From contig CAWZYM010000240.1 in assembly GCA_963966185.1 (NCBI GenBank), positions 58,937 through 122,936 of the forward strand: a stretch of 64,000 nucleotides of DNA. The letters run 5' to 3'. This DNA comes from Rhabditoides inermis. Taxonomy: Eukaryota > Nematoda > Chromadorea > Rhabditida > Rhabditidae. Shown here one piece after another: positions 11,804 to 23,700 of this stretch (positions are counted from its first letter, which is position 1; every line of letters begins with the position of its first letter). A program made the translations under genes and the position numbers. A model generated the notes under the pieces. The model was not told where the DNA came from. It saw nothing but the letters and a program-made list of their open reading frames with translations, and did no database searches.

Positions 11804-12356
11804 TCATGAATCATTAGATTCTTCTAATCGATAAAGGAGGCAACGCATGAAACCGAGAGAAGATAATCAGGTCATAATCATTATATTCAACCATGAAACT
11901 ACTTACTGGAGATGTTCATGGTGTAGGTGTAAGCTGTTTTTCAATGAATGTGTAGTATCAGATCTTCAAAATGTCCCAGATGCACCGTGCACCGTACCAT
12001 GTACATGATACACGACTTGTAGCATACATATGTGTAGAATCATCCATATTAGTGATGATAACCTAATAAAAATGGTTTTGAGCTTTCGAAATTATGTTAT
12101 TACATCAAAATGTTTCTAAAATATCTCGAAAATTATTTTTTAAAGCTGATTAGAATACCAGGGAATTTAATTCCGTTGTCTTGTCATTTATTTCCCACAC
12201 TATGAGTGCTGTTAGATTGCTTGAATCTAGCAGCACATTACCGCGCCGTCTACTGTAGCGATGCGCGTGTTTCTCCTATTGAATGCCCTCGTGGCAAAGC
12301 ATTTAATTAACACAAAACCATTTGTAGGGAGAAAAGAACATGGTAACAAGATAGAG

Positions 12357-13573
12357 TTAATATCCTACCTCCTTGAGGTCGCTTCCACTGAGTCCGTCGG
12401 CAAGGCTAGCCACCTCAGCCAAATTCACCTCATGATCCAGGGACTCCGTGCGCAAGATCACCTCAAATATGTCAATATTATAATATATATTAGTAGTATA
12501 ATTTAAGAGTATTTATAACACTGCGCAATAAGCAACGTATACCTTAAGATTAAGAGTCTTAGACCGAACCTTAAGAATCCTCTCTCTCTGTTGTGCATTA
12601 GGGACAAGAACAGGGAAGCGAGCAGACATGCGGCGAAGGATCGCCGCATCAACATCCGTAGGGCGGTTCGTAGCTCCCATCACAATTACCTCGAAAAATA
12701 ATTTTAAAAAAAACAATACAACTAATTAAATACCTGGTCGCGACTGCTGGCAAATCCATCCCACAGTGTCATGAACTGTGCCTTCATCATAGCCGTTGCC
12801 TCGTGGTCGTGCGATGTACGGTCGCGCAGGAACGAATCTATACGGAAACAGTTTGCAAAGAAATGTATACAAAGAAACAACGTCAAAAATAGGCGTCTTA
12901 TCAGTCACCGATTTCGTCAATGAAGATGATGCATGGCTGGAACTTCTGGGCAGTGCTAAACACAGCTGCAGCAAGCTTCTGAGATTCACCGTACCACTTG
13001 TCCGTCAAGTTAGAGACTTGCAGATTGATAAATCTGAAATTGAAAAGAAATAAGAACATAAAAAGTAAATGTAATGAAAATGAAGAAAAAAACGCATCAT
13101 ACCTGCATCCGGCAGCTTTCGCCACCGCCTTTGCAAGAAGAGTCTTTCCACAACCTGGCGGGCCGTACAACAGGATACCCCTAGGAGGCGTGAGCAGAGG
13201 CGACGACGATTCGCTAGCAAGTCTGTAATGTCTTATACATACAAAATGAGTAAAACAATGATCACCTCAGCGGGAGAATAACGCGATCCTTGAGTTCGTT
13301 GATCAGATCGTCGCATCCGCCGATATCATGCCAATCAGCACCAGCTTCTTCGCCCACAAATTGGGTAGCAATGCGGAGTTCGTGCTCATTGAGATCGACA
13401 GCCTTCTCCATTCCTAGTTCCGCGAAAAGTTGCTCCACTTTCTTTTTGTTCTCTTCCTTGGATGCGTAATTCGGGTCCAGAAACTTCACCATATACCTAA
13501 CAGTAAAGAAGGACAGAGCAGCGGCACCAGCAAGGCGCAAAACAATACCCAAGACCTCTCCTCTGGAGGACAT
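12357..13573 (-). CDS. ATAD1: ATAD1/Msp1-type AAA ATPase, apparently C-terminally short
   Basis: Outer-membrane AAA translocase that extracts mislocalised tail-anchored proteins from mitochondria and peroxisomes. Six exons in phase: 13573-13266, 13222-13103, 13033-12909, 12837-12734, 12689-12543, 12461-12369. An N-terminal transmembrane segment (residues 8-31, [20 protein letters not shown]) precedes the AAA core. The core shows Walker A GPPGCGKT, the family-specific [13 protein letters not shown], Walker [22 protein letters not shown], sensor VMGATNRP and GLSGSDLKE. After SGSDLKE the family normally has about 60 further residues. Here read-through stops after three codons, and the only downstream acceptors give immediate stops. 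An AATAAA lies near 12190. The start codon directly follows an acceptor-like ACTTTAG, 171 bases below the RACK1 stop codon, suggesting an operon. Confidence 0.9.
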
Positions 13574-13744
13574 CTAAAGTATCATTTAAAAACACCAGAA
13601 CTCGAATAATCATTCAGATTCAGATATATCACAAGAAATAAACTTGAAAACAAGTATCATTCATCAAAAAAAGAAGGATGGGTATTATTCACGTAGTTTA
13701 TTGACAATCTGTCGCAAACAACACAACAAATAACAAAGTGTGAT
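13574..13744 (-). promoter_or_regulatory. intercistronic gap with likely trans-splice acceptor
   Basis: The 171 bases between RACK1 stop and ATAD1 start hold, in order on the minus strand, an AATAAA about 40 bases past the RACK1 stop, a T/A-rich stretch and a terminal ACTTTAG abutting the ATAD1 ATG. This is the arrangement of nematode operon spacers, where 3' end formation is coupled to spliced-leader addition. No spliced leader is visible in genomic DNA, so the trans-splicing is inference. Confidence 0.5.
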
Positions 13745-14910
13745 TTACTTGCGGACAGAAACCTCGTACACGCGGATAACGTTGTCGGTGTATCCGGCGA
13801 AGAGGGTCTGGCCATCAGGAGACCAGCAAAGAGAGGTGCACTGGGGAGCGACGTTGCTGTTTCCGGAGGTGATCTCGGGCTTGAGCTCCTCGATAACGTC
13901 CTTGTTCTCGAGGTTCCAGATCTTGACGACGGGTCCGACAGCGGCACAGAGCCAGTACCTGTTGGGGGAGAACGACATAGCGTTGATGACGTCGTTTCCG
14001 TTGAGGGTGTACAGGTGCTTGCCCTCGTTAAGGTCCCAGAGCATAGCCTGTCCGTCCTTGCCTCCGGAAGCGCAGAGGGAACCATCGGGAGAGACGGTAA
14101 CAGTGTTGACGTATCCGGTGTGACCGATGTGGTTGGTCTTCAGACGGCAGTTTCCGAGGTTCCAGACCTTGACGACCTTATCCCATCCGGCGGACACAAT
14201 GGTCGGGTCACGAGCAGAGGGCGAGAAGCGCACGGTCGAAACCCAGTCGGTGTGGCAGTCCTCCTGAACATGATTATTAATAGCAATAAATCCCGAGTAC
14301 ACAAAAATAAATTTAAAAAAAAACTCACGGTGATGGTGTGCTTGCACTGGGCAAGGGTGTTCCACAGCTTGATGGACTTGTCACGAGATCCAGAGACGAT
14401 CTGACGGTTGTCAGCGGAGAAGGCAACCGAGAGGACGTCCTTGGTGTGAGAGACGAAGCGACGGGTGGTGGCTCCACTGAAACCACGAATTGAAAATACA
14501 ACAATCAGAAACAAACCAAAAAGAGCCACCAGACCAAATTAAACTCACGTGTTCAGATCCCAGAGACGGAGGGAGTGATCCCACGATCCGGAGAGGGCGA
14601 ACTGTCCATCAGACGAGATGACCACGTCAGAGACGAAGTGGCTGTGTCCCTTGAGGGCGCGCAGGGGACGTCCGACGTGTCCGGTCTCGTTCACAAGCTG
14701 GTTGTCAATATCCCAGACAAGGATGGAGTTATCTAAATTAAATCTGCTTTACAATTCGAAATTTGCACTACATATCAAAAACAAAACTGAATACGAACCG
14801 CGGGAAGCCGAGATAACGGTGGTCTTGTCGTCACGGGTGGTGGCAGCGATCTGGGTGATCCATCCGTTGTGTCCCTCAAGGGTTCCCTTCAGTTTCATCT
14901 GCTCCTCCAT
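13745..14910 (-). CDS. RACK1: RACK1, ribosome-associated WD-repeat scaffold
   Basis: Four exons join in phase: 14910-14799, 14732-14549, 14476-14329, 14263-13745, giving about 320 residues, the family's usual length. Seven WD repeats are readable, e.g. [64 protein letters not shown] and [16 protein letters not shown] at the C-terminus. RACK1 sits on the 40S subunit near the mRNA exit channel and docks kinases such as PKC. Codon choice is strongly biased towards C/G-ending codons, as expected for a highly expressed ribosomal gene. It is the upstream member of the presumed RACK1-ATAD1 operon. I recall the C. elegans orthologues being adjacent too (K04D7.1 and K04D7.2), which would make this linkage conserved. 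Confidence 0.97.
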
Positions 14911-16131
14911 GTTTGAGAGTGGGGGTACCTAACAAAATAATATTTAGCCAAAAAGAAAAACAATAACCAATCAATGAAAACGACGCAGTTCACACATACG
15001 TGAAATGAAACGACAAAAAGCATATTACGGTTACATTTTCGGCAAAAAATAACGTGCAACTTACATAAACACCAACAAAATAAGAAAAAGGCCCAAAATC
15101 TCATAAAGAATTTAGCTCTTTCTGAAACAGTATCCCATTTGAGAATTTTGCTCGAAAGGTCTCGCCGCGATCAATGTTAGAGGGAATTTAAAATATCAGG
15201 GAAATCATATGTTTCCATATTTGCTAGTTGTTTTGTTGTGTTTATTGTATACATATGTTTGTTTTATTTGTATTGTTGTATCAATGTTAAAAACCGGTGT
15301 TTAACCGGTGTATATTCTTGCAATATTTATATAATTAAAATGGTGTGCTAATTGTGTGTAATTGAACGCTGAAATTGTGACAGTTATTTCGTATAACGTT
15401 TTAATACATATTTAACATAATTTCGCTTTGATATGCAGGGTGTGAAGTAGTTCGTCTGTTTGTCGTAGTTCTCATCCACTCCAACCTTCACGCTCTATCG
15501 CCTAAGAGCGCGCGCGACCGGCCCGACCGCCGCATTATTGATTGATCGCTCAGCGTGCGTAGGGGGACATGCGATCAGCTGCTATGCTGACTACGTACTT
15601 GTTGCCGATGTACTCTTCTCGATTATGTTTCATACATTCCATTTGTTTGGTTGATTCTCTGAATCGTTATCTTATCTTTTGGCAAAGTTTTTCATAGTCG
15701 CGATTTCATTTCGTTTGGGATCAAGTTCTGCAACTCGCTGAAATACTCTTTGACGAGACACACGATCTCTGGGATTATTTTTTCTCAGTTGCAGCCATAG
15801 AATAGTGGAACATAGTTGTAATGCAAATTTACATACTGCTTTCCTCGCCTGTTTTGCACATCAATCTCTCTGCTCTTTTCGCTCGCTGTGCCTCTTATGC
15901 AGATGTCGACTGGTGCAGTGTATTTGCTGCCATCTGGACGACTCCACTGTCTCTTTCCCCTTCATTCACTCTTGCATTTACAATAAACCCATCGCCAAAT
16001 CGCATCTATATTCACGCAAAGATGTTGCGCGTCTCGTTGTCAATTGCCAACATTGACTCTTATAATTATCGCACCCTGTTTTGTATAACCATTAACTATA
16101 ACTATATATTTATAATTGAGTCTGGTTTCAG
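14911..16131. other. divergent upstream region of RACK1 and PDZ-GEF
   Basis: AT-rich near RACK1, more mixed near 15500-16100. No well-supported exon. A short inverted motif (AAACCGGTGTTTAACCGGTG) occurs near 15293. The two flanking genes are divergent, so promoters for both should lie here. The first coding PDZ-GEF exon begins after a real acceptor (GGTTTCAG), so an upstream non-coding exon or trans-splice site is expected. Confidence 0.4.
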
Positions 16132-16135
16132 GGGC

Positions 16136-16602
16136 ATGGACCCCATCAACGATGCTAGGTTCTACGAATCACTAATAAAACATCCGATAGAACGAACACC
16201 ACAGGTATGTTTTGTTGATTTATTTACTTATGTTTACTTTCAATATTAACGAATGATTGATTGATTGGCAGGATGTGCGCAACATCTTCGACCAGCTATG
16301 TCAGCTGGAGATGTTCTCAACCCTCTCGGCCGTCCCTCTCAAAGCTATTTGCACTACTGCTCGCTACGAGAGACACCATGCACACTACGTACTTTTTCGG
16401 TAACCTTTCCATTTGTGACGTTATGTTTTCTTTTGATTTTTTTCAGTAACGGTCAAGTGGCGACGTGCTGGTATATTTTGCTGTCCGGCTCTGTTTTCAT
16501 CGACAAACATATATATCTGCCCTACGGATGGTCAGTCTTTTATTTATCATTTTGTTTCTGTTTTCCTTGTACATAGTTTTTTGTGATATATGTTTTATTC
16601 AT

Positions 16603-16657
<55 letters not shown>

Positions 16658-17978
16658 TTCTCTCAGCTCAACTCTCTTATCGCTTTATAATTGATCGCAC
16701 TCCTCTTATTTGGAAATTGCGCCATTGCGCGTAGCTTGTATTATTATTGCGCATACATACGTGTCTGGTCTAGATCTAGATCGAACCCAAGTCGAACCAC
16801 TGCCAACTCTACCTTTTGCGATTTGCAAGTGGTCTAAGTGTGACACTGAACCGATTAGCCTTGTGATCTTCCCTTTCCTGCGCCTCTCCTCTCCCTACTC
16901 CCGACTCCCGACTCGGCTCGCTTCGAGTGGCCATGGCTGTGGGTGTGGGGCTATTCAGTCCATCACTCTCTGGCTCTCTTCTCGGCGGCCGGCGGGTCGC
17001 GCAGCTCTCGTGTTGTGGCCTACTTCCATCTCCGACCGCAAGCGCAAGCACCTCCCCCTAGCAAAAAAGACACATTCCGAGTGCACACTGCAACTGATAG
17101 CCGGTGATCCTATCCTATCAGTATCAGTGTTGCATTCGTGTCTCGTGGTGGATGTTGTCAGTGGCGGAGGAAGCTGCGTTCTGCGCACGCCCGCTCCCTC
17201 CTCTACCGTCTGACTGTTCGGACTGCGAGAGTGAGAGTGAATCGAATCCATCGGACCGATCCGACCTCTCCACTCCCAGAGAACCCCTTCGATACACTCG
17301 CATTGCTACTTCGCAGTATGCCAGTGAATACAGGTATGTTATTATGTCAAGTGTGTCCACAATCCACATGCCAATGCTATTTGACCAATGTGACCGTCAA
17401 TAGCATCTCATCAGCATGATCAGGCCAACATAAAACGTGATTGCATTACGTGCAATTATCTGTCTCTGTGTCACGACACACGGTTAGATGTGTTTTGTGC
17501 AAAACTGTCGCATTTCATTCCGTTCCGGAGTGACTCCCTATTTTTGATCCGCGGCTGCGTGTTAACATTTTGCGTTTCATGGTATCGTAAACCCAGATAG
17601 CGACGCGGTTTCACATAGTGGATGAGAGAGAAGTCCCGGGAGAGAGAGAGAGATAGAGACATCTCAGACTGTGCGCGTCTCGCTTAGATCGATCCCTCTT
17701 TCGCGGATTTGTATTGCGCCAAAGAAGACCCATGCATTGATGTAGTCTTTCCCCCACTTTCTCTTTTTTGCATCTCGGGATTGTTTTAATCCGCGACGTG
17801 CATAATCCGTGGAGGTGTGGCGTGCGTCCGCCGCCTCTTCACACTCAACATTCGACCATTGCCATGATCCACTTTCCTATTTTCTATTCATTCTATCTAA
17901 ACCACACACATTCTGCCCGCTTGCGCATTGCGTTCCTTCTTTTGGGGTGTGAAGTGTTCGCTCTTCGGTCTGAATGGG

Positions 17979-18019
<41 letters not shown>

Positions 18020-19822
18020 CATTTGTTCTCTCTGACACTCAATGAAGACCCTCACCGTCTCCTATTTCGTGTCTGTTTTGGCCGCCTCTCCCCCTCACTC
18101 ACCCACATGTCGACCCACACTACCAGTCTCCGTTCCAATTGAGCAGCCCAATCTATGTACTGTGTCTGGATAGATTGCTCGGTCGGCCGTGATAGTTTGA
18201 TGATTGCTGTAATGTGGGAGAGAGAAGAGATAATGATAATGATGCAGGATGTCACAGTAGGATATCAGTTTAGAAATGCGGCCATCGCACTCTTTCCGGT
18301 GTCACTTTTTGTGTGCTGGGGGCACCGCGCGTCTTCTTCTCTCAGTGTTTTGATAGCCGTTTCATCCCTTCCGTTTTTTTCTCTCAGCTGAATCGCCGTG
18401 TCGCTTTTTTGCTGGCAGTGTCCCAGTTGTCTTGTTCTCTTCTGGTAGACGAGAGGACGAGATGAGAACAATTGGAGAAGAAAATGAATCACGACTAAGT
18501 GTTAGTGATTCAGTGTTATCAGCTGGGAAAGCAAGAGAAGAAAGCAAGAGGAGAAGAGAGAGAGAGAGAGAGAAGCATAGCATGCCATATCAGCTCCCCC
18601 TTCACTACTATTCTCCGTTACACCCAGTCTCCGTCAGCCAACCAGCATATTTTGATAGAGCCGTCGCTTTCTATTTTCTATACTATACTGTTTGTGTAGA
18701 ATGGATCGTCTTCTGCCGTCGACAGAGTCATTTGACCGCCAAGCACGCGTCAGACAGAGGTCCACCCCTTGTTTATACATAGACATAGAGAGGAAGGGAT
18801 GGAAGGAAAGAGAGAGCATTCCCCTGTGGCTGTCCCTGTGTTTTCGAGCTGGCATGTTCCGTTGCTACATACTGGCTAGGCTAGGTCTGCTTTTTTCCTG
18901 GAGCGTGCTCTCTCTCCTTCCTTACCTCTCCCGTTGCTGTCCACATGTCTAATCCCAGCCTGCTTATCAATTATCACTCCACTCATCTCTTTCTCTACGT
19001 GTTTGTGGTGTGTGTACCCTATACACGAAGACGTGTATCCATATCTCTACACTACATGCCCTTGTCCTTTGCCTGTTCCCGATCCAAGAAATCCCAGTTT
19101 CCAGTGTTAGTACCAGAATAGCTTGCTTAAGCCCGAGCTATATTATGCATTCATACGATATTAATTGTTTCTGTTTAGTTTCGGTAAGAGGAATGGCTTC
19201 AACTGCCGTCGCACTGCCGATTGCATGCTTCTCCAGGAATCCGAGATGATTGTCGTGAGTTGATTTACATCGCATTCCCATTTAAATCTACATTTCTACA
19301 TTTATGTTTGCGTGATGCGTGTTTTCTGCCAACGGATTAGCTTGCGAGAGAATGTTGTTTTGATGATCTAAGAAGCAGCTAATGGGTGGAAAGGGGGAGG
19401 GGGAAGAGAGGGAGTGAGTGAATTGGAATTCGACTCATGAGCTGGAGCGGGTGGCGGGAGTGATACTGAGTGAGTGTGAGTGAGTGAGTGTCCATCTTCA
19501 TCGTTTTCTCTCTCGCTCGACTCGCCATCGCCGCACCCCAATCAAATCAGTGTTCTCCGTGTCTCTGATGCTTGTTGTCCCCTCTCCCTCTATCATAGCT
19601 CCTCGCAGATTCCGTGCACTGCACTGTCCAACTGTCCTCTCTTGGATCCTGCTTGCGTCGCGGAAACTCCTGGCTCTTTCTGTGCGCACTAAATTTTTCA
19701 TGAGTTGCGGAGGAGCGAGAAGGGGCTCCCCTCCTTCCTCTAACATCGCATCACTTTCACTGCGCTCGCAGCTCGCACTCTTTCTTTCTCCTTTTGATAA
19801 TCGCGAGCCCCACGCGCACTCG

Positions 19823-19879
<57 letters not shown>

Positions 19880-20691
19880 TTTCGAACGGGTGGTGAGTGC
19901 AATGGAAGAGTAAACGGGAGAGGGCAAAGAGTGCGAGTAGTAGTGAGCTGGTCACCGGTCTGCTTCTTCTTCTTTCTTCTTTGAATTTGTCTGTTTGCTG
20001 TTGGTTGGTTAGTGATGTGTGCATTCGAGGCGCTCTTTTTTCTCTCTTGTGAGTGAGCGGCGAGTGGTTGTGATAGTAGTAGGGCGAGCGCGTGGCTGAC
20101 CCTCTCTCGTCGTGCTTGTAGTTGTGTTGGTTGTTGTAGATCGACTACCCGGACCTTCCTCCTCCTCCATCGTCGCTGCCTCCTCCACTCCACTCCCGCC
20201 AGCCAGCACCACCTCCACCCACACACGTGAGCTTTTTTCATCGTTCTACTCCCCTTGCTGTCTATCACCCGTTTCGTATGCTCTTCTTGCTATCGTGTAT
20301 GTTGATAGGATGATTCCAAGTATGTGTCATCATCAGGCTGGGTCGTCGTCTCCGCAGCTGATGCCTCCCCCGCCCGTTCCCCCTCGACCGCCCCGCCACT
20401 CGAGCTCGACCCATGCCGGCCCAGTCAGGGCACCCAGCAAGCCCAGCGGCTTGCCCAGGTCGGCGCTTCCTTGTGTGCTCATATCTTACATATCATTTAT
20501 AGGTCGTACCAGATGGATTTCCCGGTGGATGTGCCGTCTACCAGTTCGTTTGAGGCATACTCGGAGAACCACAAGAGTCAGGTTGGTATTTGTGTCCCTT
20601 TGTCTCTTCTCGCGCACAGTGCTTCTTGGGGATGCATTATGCGAGTGGCAAGTGGTGGAATGAATCATCCTCGGATGGCTCGTGAGCCTGC

Positions 20692-20743
<52 letters not shown>

Positions 20744-23700
20744 CTCTTGGTATCCTCCGCATCGTGCATCTATTCCACAGGCTCGCATTCGCTTGTACTT
20801 TGTGTGATTGAGATGAGGGGGGCAAAAGCAAAAGAGGGGAGAGGGGTTTGCTTTTGTATCATGTATCTCCATCCAGACTTCCCCTACCTTCTAATACTAA
20901 TCGCTTTAATAACTTCTTCTCTCATTCACAATCAGCACAGTTTTTATACTGCTCTCTTCTTGCTCTCTTGCTCTCGTTGTCTATATGATTGTTGATGAGC
21001 ATGTCTTGTTTTGTCTGCCCGCTTGTCACGCGATCGTTCCTCTAGGGACAGTGGCCTCGGGTCATTTTTAGACAGAGGAGGAGAACGAACGAGAGCCACA
21101 TCCATGTTCCCTCGTCTTGCCCAATGTTCTCTCCTCTCTCATGCGTCGAATGGTTCTCTATATGTATGATATGAATAGTATGCGGCCATAATAGTTGATT
21201 CTCTTTCAGGTATACCTCAACGGTCTCTCTGCCGACGACGACACCCTCGTTCGCGTCAAGCATCGCAGAAAGGTAAGGTGGAAAGTGTGTTTTGTGTGTT
21301 GTTGTTACTTTTGATTTGCGATTTCCGGATGGGAGAGGCGATGTTGTGATGTGTTGATTGGTTTGCAGGCGAGTGACTCTACGGGCAGCGGCGTGAGCGC
21401 GGGAACGAGGAGAAACAGGGTGCAGAGGTGAGAGTGTCTGTGTGATTGCTGTGTGGATGTGGATGGTGTTGTAGCATCGCGTCCTCGACGACGACGGAAG
21501 GCGAGGACATGGCGTCTTCGGGGCGGGGAGACGCCGAGAGCGACGACGACGACGACGAGAGCTGCCAGCAACACGACAGGTACGCTGACATCACTCCCTC
21601 TCATAACGCATATGTTGTGGTTGCAGCTTCATGGAGCTGAAGGACTCTGTTCGCGAGTGTCTGGAGAAGGAGCCATCGGAGAGGAACAGCGAAGACGTGG
21701 CCATCCTGCTAGACTTCATGCAACACATGTCCGCGTTCGCGTCCCTTCCCATGAGCATCAAGAGACAACTATGTCTCAAGGTAGGCGAGACTCGAGACAA
21801 GGATCTGTGAGGGAGGGGAGAGAAAGAGAAAGAGGGAGAGGGGGAGACGCGTGTGTTCAGATGGTGTTTGCTGTGGTGAACGAGGCGGGGACGGTTGTGA
21901 TGCGGCACGGCGAGAAGCTCGATGCGTGGAGTGTCATCGTCAACGGACAAGTGAGTATCTAGCTAGAAATGTGTGTGTGTGAAGAGAAGTGTTGTAGGTG
22001 GAGATTGTGCGTCCATCGGGAGAGCGCGTGGAGTTGAAGCTGGGCGATTCGTTCGGCGCTGAGCCGTCGCCTGGACAGCAGATCCACCAGGGAGAGATGA
22101 GGACACTGGTAGACGACTGCGAGTTTGTCCTCGTGGAGCACAAGGTGGGCGGGGAAGGAGCGAGGAGCGAGGGCTGCCAGAGTGGACAGAGGGAAGAGGG
22201 ACAGTGAGTGTGTTGCAGGACTACTGCTCGATCATGTCTTCTATCGGAGAGCACATCGAGAGAGACAGAGACACGAGTGGAGAGGTGGTGGCAGAGACGG
22301 AGAGGAGGTCAGTCGACGCACTTTTCCATTGTTCAACTAGTAATGATGCGTTTGTCGTGGGATGTGAGTTGAGCCTGGTATGGTGAGTGTGTTGCAGGAC
22401 GGTGGGTAACCAGGTGGGGCTGGTGCTGATCAAGGCCAAGCCGGACAAGCTCATCCAGCACCTGGTCGACGAGAGGGACGCGGTCGTCGACGCAAGCTAC
22501 GTCGACGACTTCCTACTCATGTACAGGTATGTGTGCTTTTCAAGTGCAACTTTGTTAAACTTTTTTTTATTGAAACTTTTTTTTTGTCGAAATCGTGATT
22601 TGAGGGTGTTCATCCACGATCCGACGCAGATCTTCGAGAAGCTGATGTTGTGGTTCGCGGACCAGCAGTACACAGATAGGGTGAGTGAGAACGGATTGAG
22701 AAGGGGAAGGAAGGAGCCGATGCGTGTTGCAGGTGGTTCGGATAGTGCTACTCTGGGTGAACAACCACTTCAACGACTTCGAGACCAGCACTGAGATGAG
22801 CAAGTGAGTGCCGCTGCGCCTTCGACAGCTCGTAGTTCCTACCATGTGTGACTGTGTGTGGTTGCAGGTTGATCGAGCGATTCGAGCGAGCTCTGGAGAG
22901 GGAAGGCATGCACAGTGTACAGTCCCTTCTCAACATTGCACGGAGTGTCAAGGCAAGGCCCAGGAGAATCACCTACGTCAGGGCTTCCAAGGTATGCGTT
23001 GATGAGCATGATGTACCATGTTGTGTCACACGAAGAGTCCGAATGACGTTGTTGTGTTGAGGATGACGCGCTTCCGTTCTGTGTGGTTGGAGGGAAGGAG
23101 GGCGGAGAGGCGCGGGGCGTCTTCGTCGACTCTGTGCTGCCGGACAGCCAGACTGAGAGGAGTGGCATGAAGAGGGGAGATCAGATACTGGAGGTGAGTG
23201 TCTAGCTGCATGTTACTGTGGTGAGAGTGGACGCGTGTGTGTTGCAGGTGAACGGGCAGTCGCTGTCGTTTGTCGCCCTGCAGCGGGCGCGCGATCTCCT
23301 CACCGGCAGCCTCAAGCTGGAGATGGAACTCAAGAGCAATGTCCTAGCTTTCAAGGTACTATTTGATATTTTTTCCCGTTTTTGTGTACTTATCACTATG
23401 TTGAGGCTCTGGGAGGCGCTGTAGCGGGAGGACCGGGAGGAGCCGAGAGAAAACCCCATCCGCAAGTGAGATTATTGAGTGCAAAACGTTGTTTTGTAGT
23501 GTATAATTTGACGTTTGGATTCAGTCTCGCAACTCTGTGCCTAACATGATCCCTGTGGGGGCTGCGGCCGCCGGCTCGCATTCCAAGTCAAAGGCCACTG
23601 CAAAGGCAGGCATGATGGACAAACTGCTCACTATGCTCAAGACAAGCAAGATCGAAGACGACCACACTGATGAGGTGAGTGGACGGAGCCGGAGGGGCGG

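Noticed and set aside
15805..16249. 142-codon frame upstream of PDZ-GEF
   Set aside because: It runs through the acceptor at 16131 and has non-protein-like composition; probably intron or 5' flank.
19498..20268. 256-codon minus-strand open frame
   Set aside because: Antisense to PDZ-GEF exon 20140-20226 and a GA run; low-complexity Arg/Glu content.
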